From contig NZ_JSUS01000064.1 of NCBI RefSeq assembly GCF_000805455.1, forward strand, positions 62,001 through 126,000: DNA of 64,000 nucleotides, written 5' to 3'. The position numbers and the translations under genes were made by a program. This document shows positions 39,427 through 48,704 of the stretch, one piece after another. The notes under the pieces are model-generated. The model did not search any database, had not been told where the DNA came from, and saw only the letters and a list, made by a program, of their open reading frames with translations. Position 1 is the stretch's first letter. Each line of letters opens with the position of its first letter. Source of the DNA: Acinetobacter sp. A47 (GTDB taxonomy: Bacteria; Pseudomonadota; Gammaproteobacteria; Pseudomonadales; Moraxellaceae).

Positions 39427-39613
39427 TTCAATATCTATGGAAAATTACATTAATAATTAAAATAATTAAGCCTGATGCATATTTTGACCAAATATATCTA
39501 ACTGAAATTATTTAGTTTTTAAAATTGACAAAAATATGGTCGAGATGGCGAGTGCGGTATTTGTTCAAACCGTAAATGAATAAGAATTTCAAACATTCAG
39601 GAAAGGATTTCCC

Positions 39614-40879
39614 ATGTTAAAACCGAACACGCTGTATAAAACACGGCGCTTGGCACTTTATACGCTTTTGGGCTGTTTCAGTAGTGATGTTGCCTTTGCC
39701 GGCTTTTTCCAAGACAGTCAAAACAGTATCTATTTACGTAATTTCTATATAGAGCGGGATTTTGAAGGTACCAATCAAGACTTGGGGAGCTGGTCTCAGG
39801 CAATGACTGGCCGCTTTGAATCCGGCTATACCGATACACCGATACAGGTCGGTCTGGATGTAGGCTTTCAATATGCGCTGCGTTTAAATGACCGTTATGA
39901 TGAACGCCTGGATACGGTATTTAAATATGATCAGCATGAACGACGACAGGAACGTGATTACTTAAAATCGGGTGCAACACTCAAACTTAAATATCACAAT
40001 ACCGAACTGAAAGTAGGGGAGCTTTTTCCAAAAACACCTGTTTTATTTATCGATGACTCACGACAACTGGTCACCACCTATGCCGGCGCCATGCTGCAAA
40101 GCAAAGAGATCAAGAATTTAACCGTCTCGGCAGGGCGTTTTACCCACATCAATGCCCGCGATGATGACGAGTATCGCAAATTCACCTTAGGTAACTCGAC
40201 AGATCCAGCGAAAAGAAGTGATGGACTCAATTTTCTAGGTCTGGACTATAATTTCACGCCGAACTTATCCGGGGCTTACTGGTTTGGCCAGCTTGAAGAT
40301 ATTTACCAACAACATTATGTCAATGCTGCCTATACAGAGCAGGTTAAAAACAGCAAGTTAAAAGTGGATGCCCGCTATTTTAACTATAAACAAGATGGCG
40401 ATGCCTATTTTGGTGATATTGATAGCCAGTCGGTTGGGCTGCAAGCCAGTGTCCAGAATGGCGCGCATACCATTTTGACCGGTATCCAGAAGCAGATGGG
40501 CGAGGACAATATTCCCTTGTTAAACGGTTATGTGCCCCAAGCCTATTTACAGAGCTGGTCTGCGTTGGCCTTTTATAAGGCTAAAGAGTTGACCTGGCAT
40601 GTTTTATATAGTTATGACTTTAAAGAGCAGGGTATCCCCGGATTAAAACTCACTTTACGTTATCTCAATGGTAGCGAGATTTATCGGAAAGGTTTTAAGG
40701 ACAATAAAGAAACCGAGAAAAATGTCATTCTCAATTACAGCATCCCCGAAGGAAAACTCAAGGGGCTCGGCTTTGAATGGCGCCATATTCGTGCTGATAT
40801 TAAATATGGTGCAGGCAACAATCCTGGAACAGATTTTGTTGAAAACCGGATCATGACCACCTACACCCATACGTTCTAA
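39614..40879 (+). CDS. OprD-family outer membrane porin
   Basis: A 421-aa porin of the OprD family, which passes small carboxylates or basic amino acids. It has a signal peptide cleaved near DVAFA-GFF, the family start QDSQNSIYLRNFYIERDF, many amphipathic beta strands, and a C-terminal Phe (THTF) for outer-membrane assembly. GAAAGGA precedes the ATG. Lying beside cat genes, with a CatM-like sequence upstream, it may admit benzoate, muconate or related acids. It is similar in kind to BenP/VanP-type porins, but the substrate is not decided by sequence. Confidence 0.88.
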   Translation: MLKPNTLYKTRRLALYTLLGCFSSDVAFAGFFQDSQNSIYLRNFYIERDFEGTNQDLGSWSQAMTGRFESGYTDTPIQVGLDVGFQYALRLNDRYDERLDTVFKYDQHERRQERDYLKSGATLKLKYHNTELKVGELFPKTPVLFIDDSRQLVTTYAGAMLQSKEIKNLTVSAGRFTHINARDDDEYRKFTLGNSTDPAKRSDGLNFLGLDYNFTPNLSGAYWFGQLEDIYQQHYVNAAYTEQVKNSKLKVDARYFNYKQDGDAYFGDIDSQSVGLQASVQNGAHTILTGIQKQMGEDNIPLLNGYVPQAYLQSWSALAFYKAKELTWHVLYSYDFKEQGIPGLKLTLRYLNGSEIYRKGFKDNKETEKNVILNYSIPEGKLKGLGFEWRHIRADIKYGAGNNPGTDFVENRIMTTYTHTF

Positions 40880-40884
40880 TGGCA

Positions 40885-40916
40885 CCCGCCCACCTGAGCG
40901 ATCAGGCTCAGGCGGG
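40885..40916. terminator. terminator between convergent porin and ATPase genes
   Basis: A GC-rich stem (CCCGCC-cac-CTGAGC with GCTCAGGCGGG) lies 6 bases past the porin stop and 17 before the end of the minus-strand gene. It probably serves both. Confidence 0.65.
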
Positions 40917-40932
40917 GGCCAGCAATGATGGG

Positions 40933-41832
40933 TCAGATGTGCTGTTGTGTGTTCAACATTTCCTGACCCACCACCATTTTTGCAAATTGATTGGCAATTC
41001 GACCAGAACGGTTACCTTGCTGGGTCGCATACTGAATCGCTTTTAACTGGATATGATCCCAGTCTTCCTGCTGTTGCCATTGATATTGATTTAACCAGAA
41101 CTGCACGGTTTTCAGGTATTCTGGCTGGCTAAAGCCATAGAAATTGACTTGCAGGCCAAACCGGTCAGCCAGAGAAATCTTTTGCTCCAGACTATCACCC
41201 GGACGTAATTCACCATTGTCACTCTGGTTGATTTCGGTATTGTCTTTATTGTATTCGGCCACCATGTGTTTGCGGTTTGAAGTGGCATAAATCAGGGTAT
41301 TGCTGGAACTGGTCGCCAGTGATCCATCTAAAACGGTTTTCAGGGTGGCATAACTGCTATCACCTGCTTCAAAGGCCAGATCATCACAGAAGATAATATA
41401 ACGCTCGTCACGGTCATTGAGCAGGTTGATGATTTTGGGTAAATCCTCAAGATACTTTTTTTCCAGTTCAATCACCCGCAAACCAAGATGGTGATATTCA
41501 TTTAAACAGGCCTTAACGATTGAGGACTTTCCGGTGCCGCGCGATCCGGTCATCAGCACATTATTGGCCAATAGCCCTTTGGCAAAAGCTTCGGTATTCA
41601 GTTTTACTTTTGCAAGCTGCTGGTCAATATTGCACAGACTGTCAAACGAGATCAGCTGGGGCTTACGAATGGCGATCAGGTTTCCTTTATTGTTTTCTCT
41701 TTCCCAGCGAAACGCAATGGCCTGGTCCAGCACCTCGAGCGAGATGTCCTGATAATTGGCGACCTTTTCAATCGCCTGAGTAAGTTTTTGAATTTCGCTG
41801 ATCAGACTGGAAAGGGTTTGATTTAATTCCAT
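40933..41832 (-). CDS. DUF815 family P-loop ATPase
   Basis: A 299-aa AAA-like ATPase of the DUF815 group. The Walker A is GSRGTGKS at residues 96-103 and the Walker B is YIIFCDDL at about 147-154; sensor-like segments are IYATSNRKHM and SLADRFGLQVNFYGFSQPEYL. The first 60 residues are helical. The function of the family is unknown; members are single cytoplasmic proteins often described as predicted ATPases. It is divergent from a GntR regulator gene with a 97-base gap that contains a short palindrome. Confidence 0.85.
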   Translation of the reverse strand: MELNQTLSSLISEIQKLTQAIEKVANYQDISLEVLDQAIAFRWERENNKGNLIAIRKPQLISFDSLCNIDQQLAKVKLNTEAFAKGLLANNVLMTGSRGTGKSSIVKACLNEYHHLGLRVIELEKKYLEDLPKIINLLNDRDERYIIFCDDLAFEAGDSSYATLKTVLDGSLATSSSNTLIYATSNRKHMVAEYNKDNTEINQSDNGELRPGDSLEQKISLADRFGLQVNFYGFSQPEYLKTVQFWLNQYQWQQQEDWDHIQLKAIQYATQQGNRSGRIANQFAKMVVGQEMLNTQQHI

Positions 41833-41885
41833 AAGTTTTACCTGGAGAAAAGGAATGGGCGTCCATTTGAAAATTTAAACATAGG

Positions 41886-41898
41886 ATGATAGTATCAT
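41886..41898. promoter_or_regulatory. palindrome between ATPase and GntR genes
   Basis: ATGATA-G-TATCAT is a perfect palindrome around a central G, in the 97-base divergent region 32 bases before the regulator start. Size and form fit an operator for an FCD-type GntR protein, most likely the adjacent one. Confidence 0.4.
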
Positions 41899-41929
41899 TG
41901 GATGTTTATAAGTGCTAGCAGAAATTTTA

Positions 41930-42619
41930 ATGGCCGAACTTATCCAGAAAAAATCGCTTGTCGATGAAGTGATTGCAGTCGTCCGTCATAATATCCAGAC
42001 CGAGCTTTGGAAAGTAAATGACAAGATCCCGACTGAACCTGAGCTGGTGCAAGCTCTGGGGGTAGGCCGTAATACCATTCGGGAAGCCATTAAGATATTG
42101 GAATATCTGGGCATTTTAGAGGTCAAGCAAGGGCTTGGAACCTTTGTCCGGAGCAGACATGACTTTTCCCGTATCATTCATTCGATCCAGCAGTCCGATT
42201 TATATGATCATCTGGAAGTCAGGTGTGTACTGGAAATTGAAATTGCAAAACTGGCTGCGCGAAACCGTGAAACAGCCGATATGCTAGATATTCAGGCCAG
42301 CTTGCAGGCCAGAGCAGAGCTTGATGCTAGCGATACGGCCCAGTTTATGCTGGGTGACAAGAAACTGCATCTGGCCATTGCAAAAGCTACCCATAACCAG
42401 GCCTTGTATGCCACCTATGAATATTTCCTGAATTCAAGCTATCCCTATACCTTGGAGCTGGTAACCAATCAGCATTTGCCTGATCCGGATCAGGATATCC
42501 ATGCAGAGCTGGTGGCTGCCATAACAGCCCAGGCAGAAACCCGGGCAGCCGAAATCGCTCAAGCCATGCTGAATCCGTTATTGGCAGCAGTCAAGGCAAC
42601 TGATGCTGCGATCTATTAA
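41930..42619 (+). CDS. GntR/FCD family transcription regulator
   Basis: About 229 aa from the ATG at 41930; a GTG at 41912 is the alternative. An N-terminal winged helix (DKIPTEPELVQALGVGRNTIREAIKILEYLGI at about 33-64, motif split by the turn) is followed by an all-helical FCD effector domain with the metal-binding type of His/Asp pattern. FCD regulators usually sense small organic acids and repress transport or oxidation genes. No such gene is obviously its partner here; the divergent DUF815 ATPase and the overlapping small gene downstream are the nearest. Confidence 0.88.
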   Translation: MAELIQKKSLVDEVIAVVRHNIQTELWKVNDKIPTEPELVQALGVGRNTIREAIKILEYLGILEVKQGLGTFVRSRHDFSRIIHSIQQSDLYDHLEVRCVLEIEIAKLAARNRETADMLDIQASLQARAELDASDTAQFMLGDKKLHLAIAKATHNQALYATYEYFLNSSYPYTLELVTNQHLPDPDQDIHAELVAAITAQAETRAAEIAQAMLNPLLAAVKATDAAIY

Positions 42620-42872
42620 ACTGATGGATACCGCTATGCAAGAATTTATGATCATCTCCCGGCACCGGGGCACACTGTATTTTTTAAACAGGCGCCAGGA
42701 AGGGGGGATGACCGCCTATTTTTGGTCTACCGAATCGAAGCGGCTGGCACGTTTTAACAGCTATGCCTTGGCCTATCAGTTTTATTTTCCTTCCAGACAT
42801 CTGCTATTACACTGCGAAATTGTAGAACTCACCGAAACAGATACGGGTATCGGGCTGCCCGAACCTCAATAA
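42603..42872 (+). CDS. hypothetical small protein, 89 aa
   Basis: An 89-aa protein of unknown function. It has no membrane helix or signal peptide. Residues 13-75 look like a compact beta-rich domain with many aromatic and Arg residues (FMIISRHRGTLYFLNRRQ, TAYFWSTESKRLARF). The ATG overlaps the end of the GntR gene by 17 bases and has AAGG 6 bases upstream, which suggests translational coupling; ATG codons at 42624 and 42636 are alternatives. Co-expression with the regulator is the only clue to role. Confidence 0.5.
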   Translation: MLRSIKLMDTAMQEFMIISRHRGTLYFLNRRQEGGMTAYFWSTESKRLARFNSYALAYQFYFPSRHLLLHCEIVELTETDTGIGLPEPQ

Positions 42873-43270
42873 TCTCCCGCTTGACAGGCATGATGTACCC
42901 GAGCAAAAGAACAATAACTTTTTGTCTTCCGGGAGATTGTCTCATTTATAAAATGATAGTAATTCTCATTATTATTGTTATTTTTTTTGATTTTGATTAT
43001 TATGCCTTGATTTTTTAAGCTTGAATTAAGCTTGATCGGGGTGGGGTTTTGAATTATTGCATTTTTAGGCTCGAAAAAACCAATGGTGGGCAAACACGGC
43101 CACATGAACCGGACGACTTATACCGGGCTGGCCTGTTGATCACATCATCCATCCTGTCCTTACCCAATCCGGCATGGCGGTACGGATACTGCCCTGAAGA
43201 TTGTCCTGATCATTCCTGTAACCTTGACGATCGCGTGTGCTGATCGTTACTTGGCTGGGTATTATTTTTT
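42873..43270. other. 398-base gap with Fur-like site, no clear gene
   Basis: The left part is AT-rich and carries a Fur-box-like sequence (listed separately). The right part (about 43080-43250) is GC-richer and can be read open in one plus frame for about 60 codons, but the peptide has no recognisable pattern and no ribosome site. It may be a decayed gene fragment; I see nothing else. Confidence 0.4.
42952..42970. promoter_or_regulatory. Fur-box-like site
   Basis: AATGATAGTAATTCTCATT has the form AATGA-N9-TCATT, followed by ATTATTGTTATT. It resembles the Fur consensus GATAATGATAATCATTATC, and it precedes a three-gene operon of iron-linked families, so iron repression is likely. Confidence 0.55.
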
Positions 43271-43618
43271 ATGACTATTGATGCATCTATGAGGCTGGAT
43301 AAAGCCAGAAAGATCACGAAAAAGCAGGCCAAGTCTTCCTCATTGCTGAAATACCGCCTGATGATTTTTTCACGCTTTGTGCTGGCAATTTTTGGGGGCT
43401 ATTACTTTGCTGCCATTGCCGCCATGCTGGTGGGGTTTTTATGTTCGTCTGAGCCCTCCAGAGCCAATGCGGTCTTTGGTGCAACCATGCTGGCTTTTGT
43501 GGTTCATTGCATTCTGTTTATCTGGATTTTCATGGTCAACTCAACCTTGAAAGTATGGCTGGGTGTCATCCTGCCAAGCATTCTGATGACCATCATGTAC
43601 TGGTTTTTAAAAGGATAG
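43271..43618 (+). CDS. DUF3649 family membrane protein
   Basis: A 115-aa protein with three hydrophobic helices (about residues 30-55, 66-88 and 92-112) and a basic N-terminus. The pattern RFVLAIFGGYYFAAIAAML followed by NAVFGATMLAF matches the DUF3649 family, usually found with PepSY and DUF3325 genes in iron-siderophore loci. The start is uncertain: no strong ribosome site lies before the first ATG, and an ATG six codons on is possible. It ends 4 bases before the PepSY gene. Its molecular function is not known. Confidence 0.75.
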   Translation: MTIDASMRLDKARKITKKQAKSSSLLKYRLMIFSRFVLAIFGGYYFAAIAAMLVGFLCSSEPSRANAVFGATMLAFVVHCILFIWIFMVNSTLKVWLGVILPSILMTIMYWFLKG

Positions 43619-43622
43619 GCAC

Positions 43623-45320
43623 ATGCGTGTAGATGGTAAACATGAAGGTCCGCGCCAGTCCATGTCCTGGCTACATACCTGGACAAGCCTGTTGCTGGGC
43701 TGGCTGCTCTATGCTGTTTTTCTCACCGGTACGCTCAGTTTTTTCCAGAATGAAATTACATTGTGGATGAAACCGGAACTCCATCAGTCGGTAAATACGT
43801 CTTCGCACCACCAGCAACTGGAGCATGCACTTCGTTACCTGAGCCAGAAAGGTCAGGCTGCAGAAAGCTGGAATATCCGTCTTGCCAATGAAAGACAGCC
43901 GGTCATCATGCTGAATATCCGCCAGCCGGGTGAGACAAGACGCCGGGGTGGTGAAATTTATCTGGATGCCGATACAGGGCAGGAGATTAAAGCCAGAGAA
44001 ACGCGGGGTGGCGGTTTTCTCTATCGTTTTCATTTCGAGCTCTATGGCATGCCACGCATCTGGGGACGCTGGATGGTGGGGATAGCCACCTTGTTCATGT
44101 TTGTTGCCATTATCAGCGGCATAATTACCCATAAAAAAATTTTCAAGGATTTCTTTACTTTCCGTCCTGCCAAAGGCCAGCGTTCATGGCTGGATGCCCA
44201 TAATGCAACGGCTGTGTTTGCCTTGCCTTTTCATATCATGATTACCCTGAGTGGCTTGCTGCTGCTGATGCATCTGTTTATGCCTTGGGCGATGAATACC
44301 CATTATGGCAATGCCCGAAATTTTTACCAGATCTTGAATGAACCTGTGGCACAAACGCCTGAACAGGCACGCTTATTGGCTGAACAAAAGCAGAAACAAG
44401 CAGTCGAGCAAGCACGTGGTAAGCGTGAGGCTGGCCGCCGTGAAGCTGAACAAGCTGCACCAGCGCCTGCCCCGGTACCGATGATGAACCTGCTGTTGTT
44501 AAGCCGGCAGGTTCAGCAAGACTGGGGAGATAACCCGATTGCATCGGTACGTGTCAACAAACCCAACACGGCCGATGCAGATGTACAATTCCATGCGACC
44601 CGTACCACGACATTGCTGGATCGTGACAGTATTCCTTCGTTAAAATTTAATGCAGTGACCGGGCAGCCCATTGATGAAGCCAAGCCTGTCAACTCGGTAT
44701 CAAAGGCTATTTATACCTTGCTCACCTGGTTACATATGGCACGCGGGCTAGATCCGGTTTTGCGCTGGCTGTTATTTTTATCGGGAGTGCTGGGCACCAT
44801 GATGGTGGCTTCTGGCCTGATTTTATGGGGGGTAAAACGTACCCCGGAACAACAAAAGCTCGGTTATAAGCCTTTTGGCCATCGTGTGGTTGAGGTTCTG
44901 AATATTACAGCGATTACGGGCCTGCCGGTTGCCTGTGCAGCATATTTCTTTGCCAATCGTATTATTCCGGCTCAGGTCGTAGAACGTTCTGCACTCGAAA
45001 TAAACACCTTCTTCGTGGTCTGGTTCATGTGCCTGCTGCATGCCGCTATTCGACCGCATCGCTCGGCATGGTTGGAACAACTGGCCCTGGCCGCTGTGAT
45101 GCTCCTGTTGATTCCGGTTCTAAATGGCTTAACCGGAGGGCAGGTACTGTGGATGAGTCTCTATCATGGACAGTGGATGATTGCCAGTTTTGATCTGGTC
45201 TGCATGCTACTGGGCCTGATTTTTATCTATGCTTATTACAAGTTAAAGCGTTATCAGGGCGTAACGCTTAAACATAAACGGCAAGCCAAAACACGATCTG
45301 TACAGGAGCAGGCAGAATGA
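43623..45320 (+). CDS. PepSY-domain membrane protein (siderophore reductase-like)
   Basis: A 565-aa inner-membrane protein of the PepSY-TM (PiuB/FoxB-like) family. It has four main membrane segments (about 18-42, 150-170, 198-220 and 370-395) plus a cluster of helices near the C-terminus (about 415-550), and PepSY-type soluble parts in between. Members are thought to reduce ferric siderophores in the periplasm; conserved His such as those in LDAHNATAVFALPFHIMITLSG fit heme or metal binding. Residues about 245-286 form an unusual charged Gln/Glu/Lys/Arg helix ending in Ala-Pro repeats. AAAAGGATAGG precedes the ATG, and its stop overlaps the DUF3325 start. Confidence 0.82.
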   Translation: MRVDGKHEGPRQSMSWLHTWTSLLLGWLLYAVFLTGTLSFFQNEITLWMKPELHQSVNTSSHHQQLEHALRYLSQKGQAAESWNIRLANERQPVIMLNIRQPGETRRRGGEIYLDADTGQEIKARETRGGGFLYRFHFELYGMPRIWGRWMVGIATLFMFVAIISGIITHKKIFKDFFTFRPAKGQRSWLDAHNATAVFALPFHIMITLSGLLLLMHLFMPWAMNTHYGNARNFYQILNEPVAQTPEQARLLAEQKQKQAVEQARGKREAGRREAEQAAPAPAPVPMMNLLLLSRQVQQDWGDNPIASVRVNKPNTADADVQFHATRTTTLLDRDSIPSLKFNAVTGQPIDEAKPVNSVSKAIYTLLTWLHMARGLDPVLRWLLFLSGVLGTMMVASGLILWGVKRTPEQQKLGYKPFGHRVVEVLNITAITGLPVACAAYFFANRIIPAQVVERSALEINTFFVVWFMCLLHAAIRPHRSAWLEQLALAAVMLLLIPVLNGLTGGQVLWMSLYHGQWMIASFDLVCMLLGLIFIYAYYKLKRYQGVTLKHKRQAKTRSVQEQAE

Positions 45321-45652
45321 CAGCATGGATATTGTGGTGTCTGGCTGTGATGGGCCTCTCAAGCCTTGCCTGTGCCATGAACAAGCATCAACGCGATATT
45401 TTTACCATGCAGGTCTGTGCCCGGCACACGCAACTGTTCCAGTGTGCAGGGTGGGGCATCTTGCTGTTTTCTGTCATGCTGGCAATGTGCTGGAAAGGGC
45501 CTTCGCTTGGTGGCTCTATCTGGTTAGGATGTATCAGCTTTGCTGCCATGGCGGTCGCTTTAGTGTTGAGCTATCGGCCCCGAAAAATCTTTCATGCCAA
45601 TGCACTGGTGGCGATGTTACTGGGGCTGTTTGTCTTCATCGGCTGGAGATGA
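45317..45652 (+). CDS. DUF3325 family membrane protein
   Basis: A 111-aa protein with four hydrophobic helices and no large soluble part. The size, the start (ILWCLAVMGLSSLACAMNKHQRD) and the position after a PepSY gene match DUF3325, the small partner found in iron-siderophore operons. The ATG overlaps the previous stop (ATGA), indicating coupled translation. The function of the family is unknown. Confidence 0.78.
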   Translation: MTAWILWCLAVMGLSSLACAMNKHQRDIFTMQVCARHTQLFQCAGWGILLFSVMLAMCWKGPSLGGSIWLGCISFAAMAVALVLSYRPRKIFHANALVAMLLGLFVFIGWR

Positions 45653-46021
45653 GCATTGCGGTTAAATGGACAGCTCCGGCAGCAACACCAGCCCTGCTAG
45701 CCGTGGACAGGAGATTGAAAAAAGCAGCCCGATGAACGGTGGCCATCAGAAATGAAAGCCATTTGAACTATACCGCAGCCATGAGAGACCCGATTTTAAA
45801 CGGCATTTCCGGGCTGAACCGGTGCATTCCGTGAAGTTCAGTCGCGCCTGTGTTTAGTGTCATCTCGATGAATTTATGTAAATTTTAGTAGTTAATCCAG
45901 CAAATAACGATTCGATCAGTAGAATAAAAAATAAGCATCTAATTAAAAAACCATCTCAATTATAAATTCACCTGATATTGCCCATTTCTGCTTCTGGCTG
46001 ATCTGAGCTAAAGGAGTAAAC
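45653..46021. promoter_or_regulatory. 369-base gap, fadE promoter region
   Basis: Only very short open frames (under 30 codons) are seen in the left part. From about 45870 the sequence becomes AT-rich and must hold the fadE promoter. No clear operator, terminator or RNA gene is visible. Confidence 0.4.
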
Positions 46022-48490
46022 ATGACTGTCGTATTGATATTGCTTGCCTTGCTGGTCCAGTTGGTTGTGTTATGGGCCATATTTTATTTTGAATTAAACC
46101 GCAGTACCGGCAGTATGGTGGCAATTGTGGCCGCGATTCTCTGTGCTGCTTTTATTACGCCGTGGAGTCTGTTGCTGGGCCTACCCATCATGGCTGGCAG
46201 CCTGATGCTACTGGTTCCTGCCTTGCGCGAAGCATGTATTGGGCGCCCTGCATTTAACCTTTTGTCTGGTGCCATGCCCAGTATGAGTACAACCGAGCGT
46301 GAAGCCCTGGACGCAGGGACCAGCTGGTGGGAAAAAGAATTATTTATGGGAGCGCCTGACTGGCAAAAGTTTGATGATTACCCTTTTCCGGAGCTGTCTG
46401 GTGAAGAACATTCTTTCCTGCATCAGGAGGTTGAACAGCTTTGTTCAATGCTGGATGAATGGAAAATCCATCATCAGGACAAGGACTTGCCGGCTGAGGT
46501 CTGGCAGTTTATTAAAGATAAGGGCTTCCTTGGCCTGATTATCCCCAAGTCTTATGGTGGCAGGGAGTTTTCGGCCTTTGCCCAAAGCCGGATCATGAGC
46601 AAAATTGCTTCCCGTTCCTTGACGGCGGCGGTTAGCTGTATGGTGCCCAATTCGCTTGGCCCGGGCGAGCTGCTGTTGCATTATGGAACTGATGAGCAAA
46701 AACAACGCTATTTGCCCGGTCTGGCCAACGGTACGGAAGTTCCCTGTTTTGGCCTGACCAGTCCGGAGGCCGGTTCAGATGCCGGAGCCATACCGGATAC
46801 TGGCGTCGTCTGTTATGGCACCTATAACGGACAGCAAGTACTCGGCTTAAGCATGAATTTCTCCAAGCGCTGGATTACCCTTGCACCTATTGCAACCGTA
46901 ATAGGGCTGGCATTTAAGTTATATGACCCCGAGGGATTATTGGGAGACAAAACCCGCGTTGAATATGGTATTACCTGTGCCTTGATTCCTGCCGATCATG
47001 ATGGCATTAAGGTTGGGCCACGCCATAACCCGGGAGCGCCGTTCATGAATGGAACGGTTGAAGGAAAGGATGTCTTTATTCCTCTGGACTGGATTATTGG
47101 CGGAAAAGACAATGCCGGTAAGGGCTGGCGCATGCTCATGGAATGTCTGGGAGTTGGCCGTGGTATTTCCTTGCCGGCTTTAGCAACTGCAGCAGGAGAA
47201 ATGAGCTATCTGCTGGTCGGGGCATTTGCCAGTGTCCGACAGCAATTTAAAATCTCGGTCGGACATTTTGAAGGGGTACAGGAGGCGACCAGCGATATTG
47301 CCAGTGATGCCTATATGCTGGAATCATTCCGTTATCTGGTGACCTGCGGCCTGAACCAAGGTGGAACCCCCGCAGTAATGACTGCGATGGCCAAATACTA
47401 TGCGACCGAAACCATGCGTAAAGTGGTCAATCACGGCATGGATATTGTCGGGGGGCGGGCCATCCAGCTTGGTCCCCGCAACTTTCTGGCGCTAACCTAT
47501 CAGTCCATTCCGGTTGCAATTACCGTGGAAGGAGCCAATATTCTGACCCGTTCGTTAATGATTTTCGGGCAAGGTTCGATGCGTTGCCATCCTTACCTGT
47601 TTGAAGAGCTGCAACTGTTACAGTCGGAAGACAAAGCTGCTGCCATTAAACAGTTCACCCCGTTGTTGCTGAAGCATCTGGCCTATACCTTTAACCGTGC
47701 AGCCAAAGCAGTGGCGTATGGTATCACTGGTGGCTCAGGTGCAAGGTCGAAACATGCCGATGATTTCTCGGCACCTTATTACCGGATGATCAACCGGATG
47801 AGTACGGACTTTGCATTCACGGCAGATATGGCACTCGGGATTCTGGCCGGGGATTTGAAACGCAAGGAAATGCTGTCCGGGCGTCTGGCCGATATTCATG
47901 CCTACTTATTCATTGCAACGGCGATTCTGAAATATTATGCGCATGGTCAAAGAACCGAAGCCGAACAGAAGCATGCTGAACTGGCCCTCAATAAAGCCTT
48001 ATACCAGGTGCAAGAAGCATTTTTCGGTCTTTATGATAATTTTCCGGCTCAATTTGCTGCCCAGCTGGTGAAACGGATCTGTTTCCCATTTGGCCGCCCG
48101 CTTGCACCGCCGTCTGACCAGTTAAAGCAGGAGGTCGCACAACTGATGTTGCAGGAACATGCTTTCCGCGAAGACCTGAAAAAGCATGTCTATTACACCA
48201 CCGCCGCAGAGGATGTGATGGGGAGAATGGAATCGACCTTTCAGATGTTGCTGGGAATGCAACCACTCTGGGACAAGTTTAAAAAAGCCGAATCCAAAGA
48301 CCAGTTTACAGGCTTAAGCTTTGAGGAGCGGGTGGCCAATGCGGTTGAAACCGGTTTTATCAGCCCTTCTGAGGCCGATGTATTGTTGCAATATAATGCC
48401 AAACGTTATGACAGTATGCTGACCGATATTTTTGATGAGCATCTAGTCGATGACCTGCCGTTGGAAAATCCCCATCTTCGCAGCTTATGA
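46022..48490 (+). CDS. fadE: acyl-CoA dehydrogenase FadE
   Basis: An 822-aa long-type acyl-CoA dehydrogenase that starts fatty-acid beta-oxidation by forming trans-2-enoyl-CoA with FAD. Three hydrophobic helices at residues 3-70 anchor it to the membrane, then come the acyl-CoA dehydrogenase N, middle and C domains (CFGLTSPEAGSDAGA is the middle-domain FAD/substrate signature) and the FadE-specific C-terminal domain. Length agrees with E. coli FadE (814). AAAGGAG precedes the ATG. It is a single gene followed by a strong terminator. Confidence 0.94.
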   Translation: MTVVLILLALLVQLVVLWAIFYFELNRSTGSMVAIVAAILCAAFITPWSLLLGLPIMAGSLMLLVPALREACIGRPAFNLLSGAMPSMSTTEREALDAGTSWWEKELFMGAPDWQKFDDYPFPELSGEEHSFLHQEVEQLCSMLDEWKIHHQDKDLPAEVWQFIKDKGFLGLIIPKSYGGREFSAFAQSRIMSKIASRSLTAAVSCMVPNSLGPGELLLHYGTDEQKQRYLPGLANGTEVPCFGLTSPEAGSDAGAIPDTGVVCYGTYNGQQVLGLSMNFSKRWITLAPIATVIGLAFKLYDPEGLLGDKTRVEYGITCALIPADHDGIKVGPRHNPGAPFMNGTVEGKDVFIPLDWIIGGKDNAGKGWRMLMECLGVGRGISLPALATAAGEMSYLLVGAFASVRQQFKISVGHFEGVQEATSDIASDAYMLESFRYLVTCGLNQGGTPAVMTAMAKYYATETMRKVVNHGMDIVGGRAIQLGPRNFLALTYQSIPVAITVEGANILTRSLMIFGQGSMRCHPYLFEELQLLQSEDKAAAIKQFTPLLLKHLAYTFNRAAKAVAYGITGGSGARSKHADDFSAPYYRMINRMSTDFAFTADMALGILAGDLKRKEMLSGRLADIHAYLFIATAILKYYAHGQRTEAEQKHAELALNKALYQVQEAFFGLYDNFPAQFAAQLVKRICFPFGRPLAPPSDQLKQEVAQLMLQEHAFREDLKKHVYYTTAAEDVMGRMESTFQMLLGMQPLWDKFKKAESKDQFTGLSFEERVANAVETGFISPSEADVLLQYNAKRYDSMLTDIFDEHLVDDLPLENPHLRSL

Positions 48491-48516
48491 CTGAATTGTA
48501 TCAGCACAGCTTGAAG

Positions 48517-48581
48517 CAGGCCTGAATATATAAAAGATGAGGTGATGACGCCTCCTTTAAATATATTCAGGGCTGTTTTTT
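48517..48581 (+). terminator. terminator of fadE
   Basis: CAGGCCTGAATATAT pairs with ATATATTCAGGGCTG with one mismatch. Between them lies GAGG...CCTC, a second small stem, and a seven-T run follows. It starts 27 bases past the fadE stop. Confidence 0.85.
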
Positions 48582-48704
48582 CATAACAGTTCTAAATTTT
48601 TATCCCGATCTGTTATATTTTTTTTCGAAAACTCTGTGTCTTTTTTTGTTCTGTACCTTCCTGCACTATAACAGTATGAGTTGATCAAAGCCAAAGGTGA
48701 CATC

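Noticed and set aside
43049..43243. 64-codon plus-strand frame before the DUF3649 gene
   Set aside because: No ribosome site and no recognisable peptide; kept only as a note in the gap entry.
45325..45735. 136-aa plus-strand frame overlapping DUF3325
   Set aside because: Out-of-frame shadow of a membrane protein that is coupled by ATGA to its operon.
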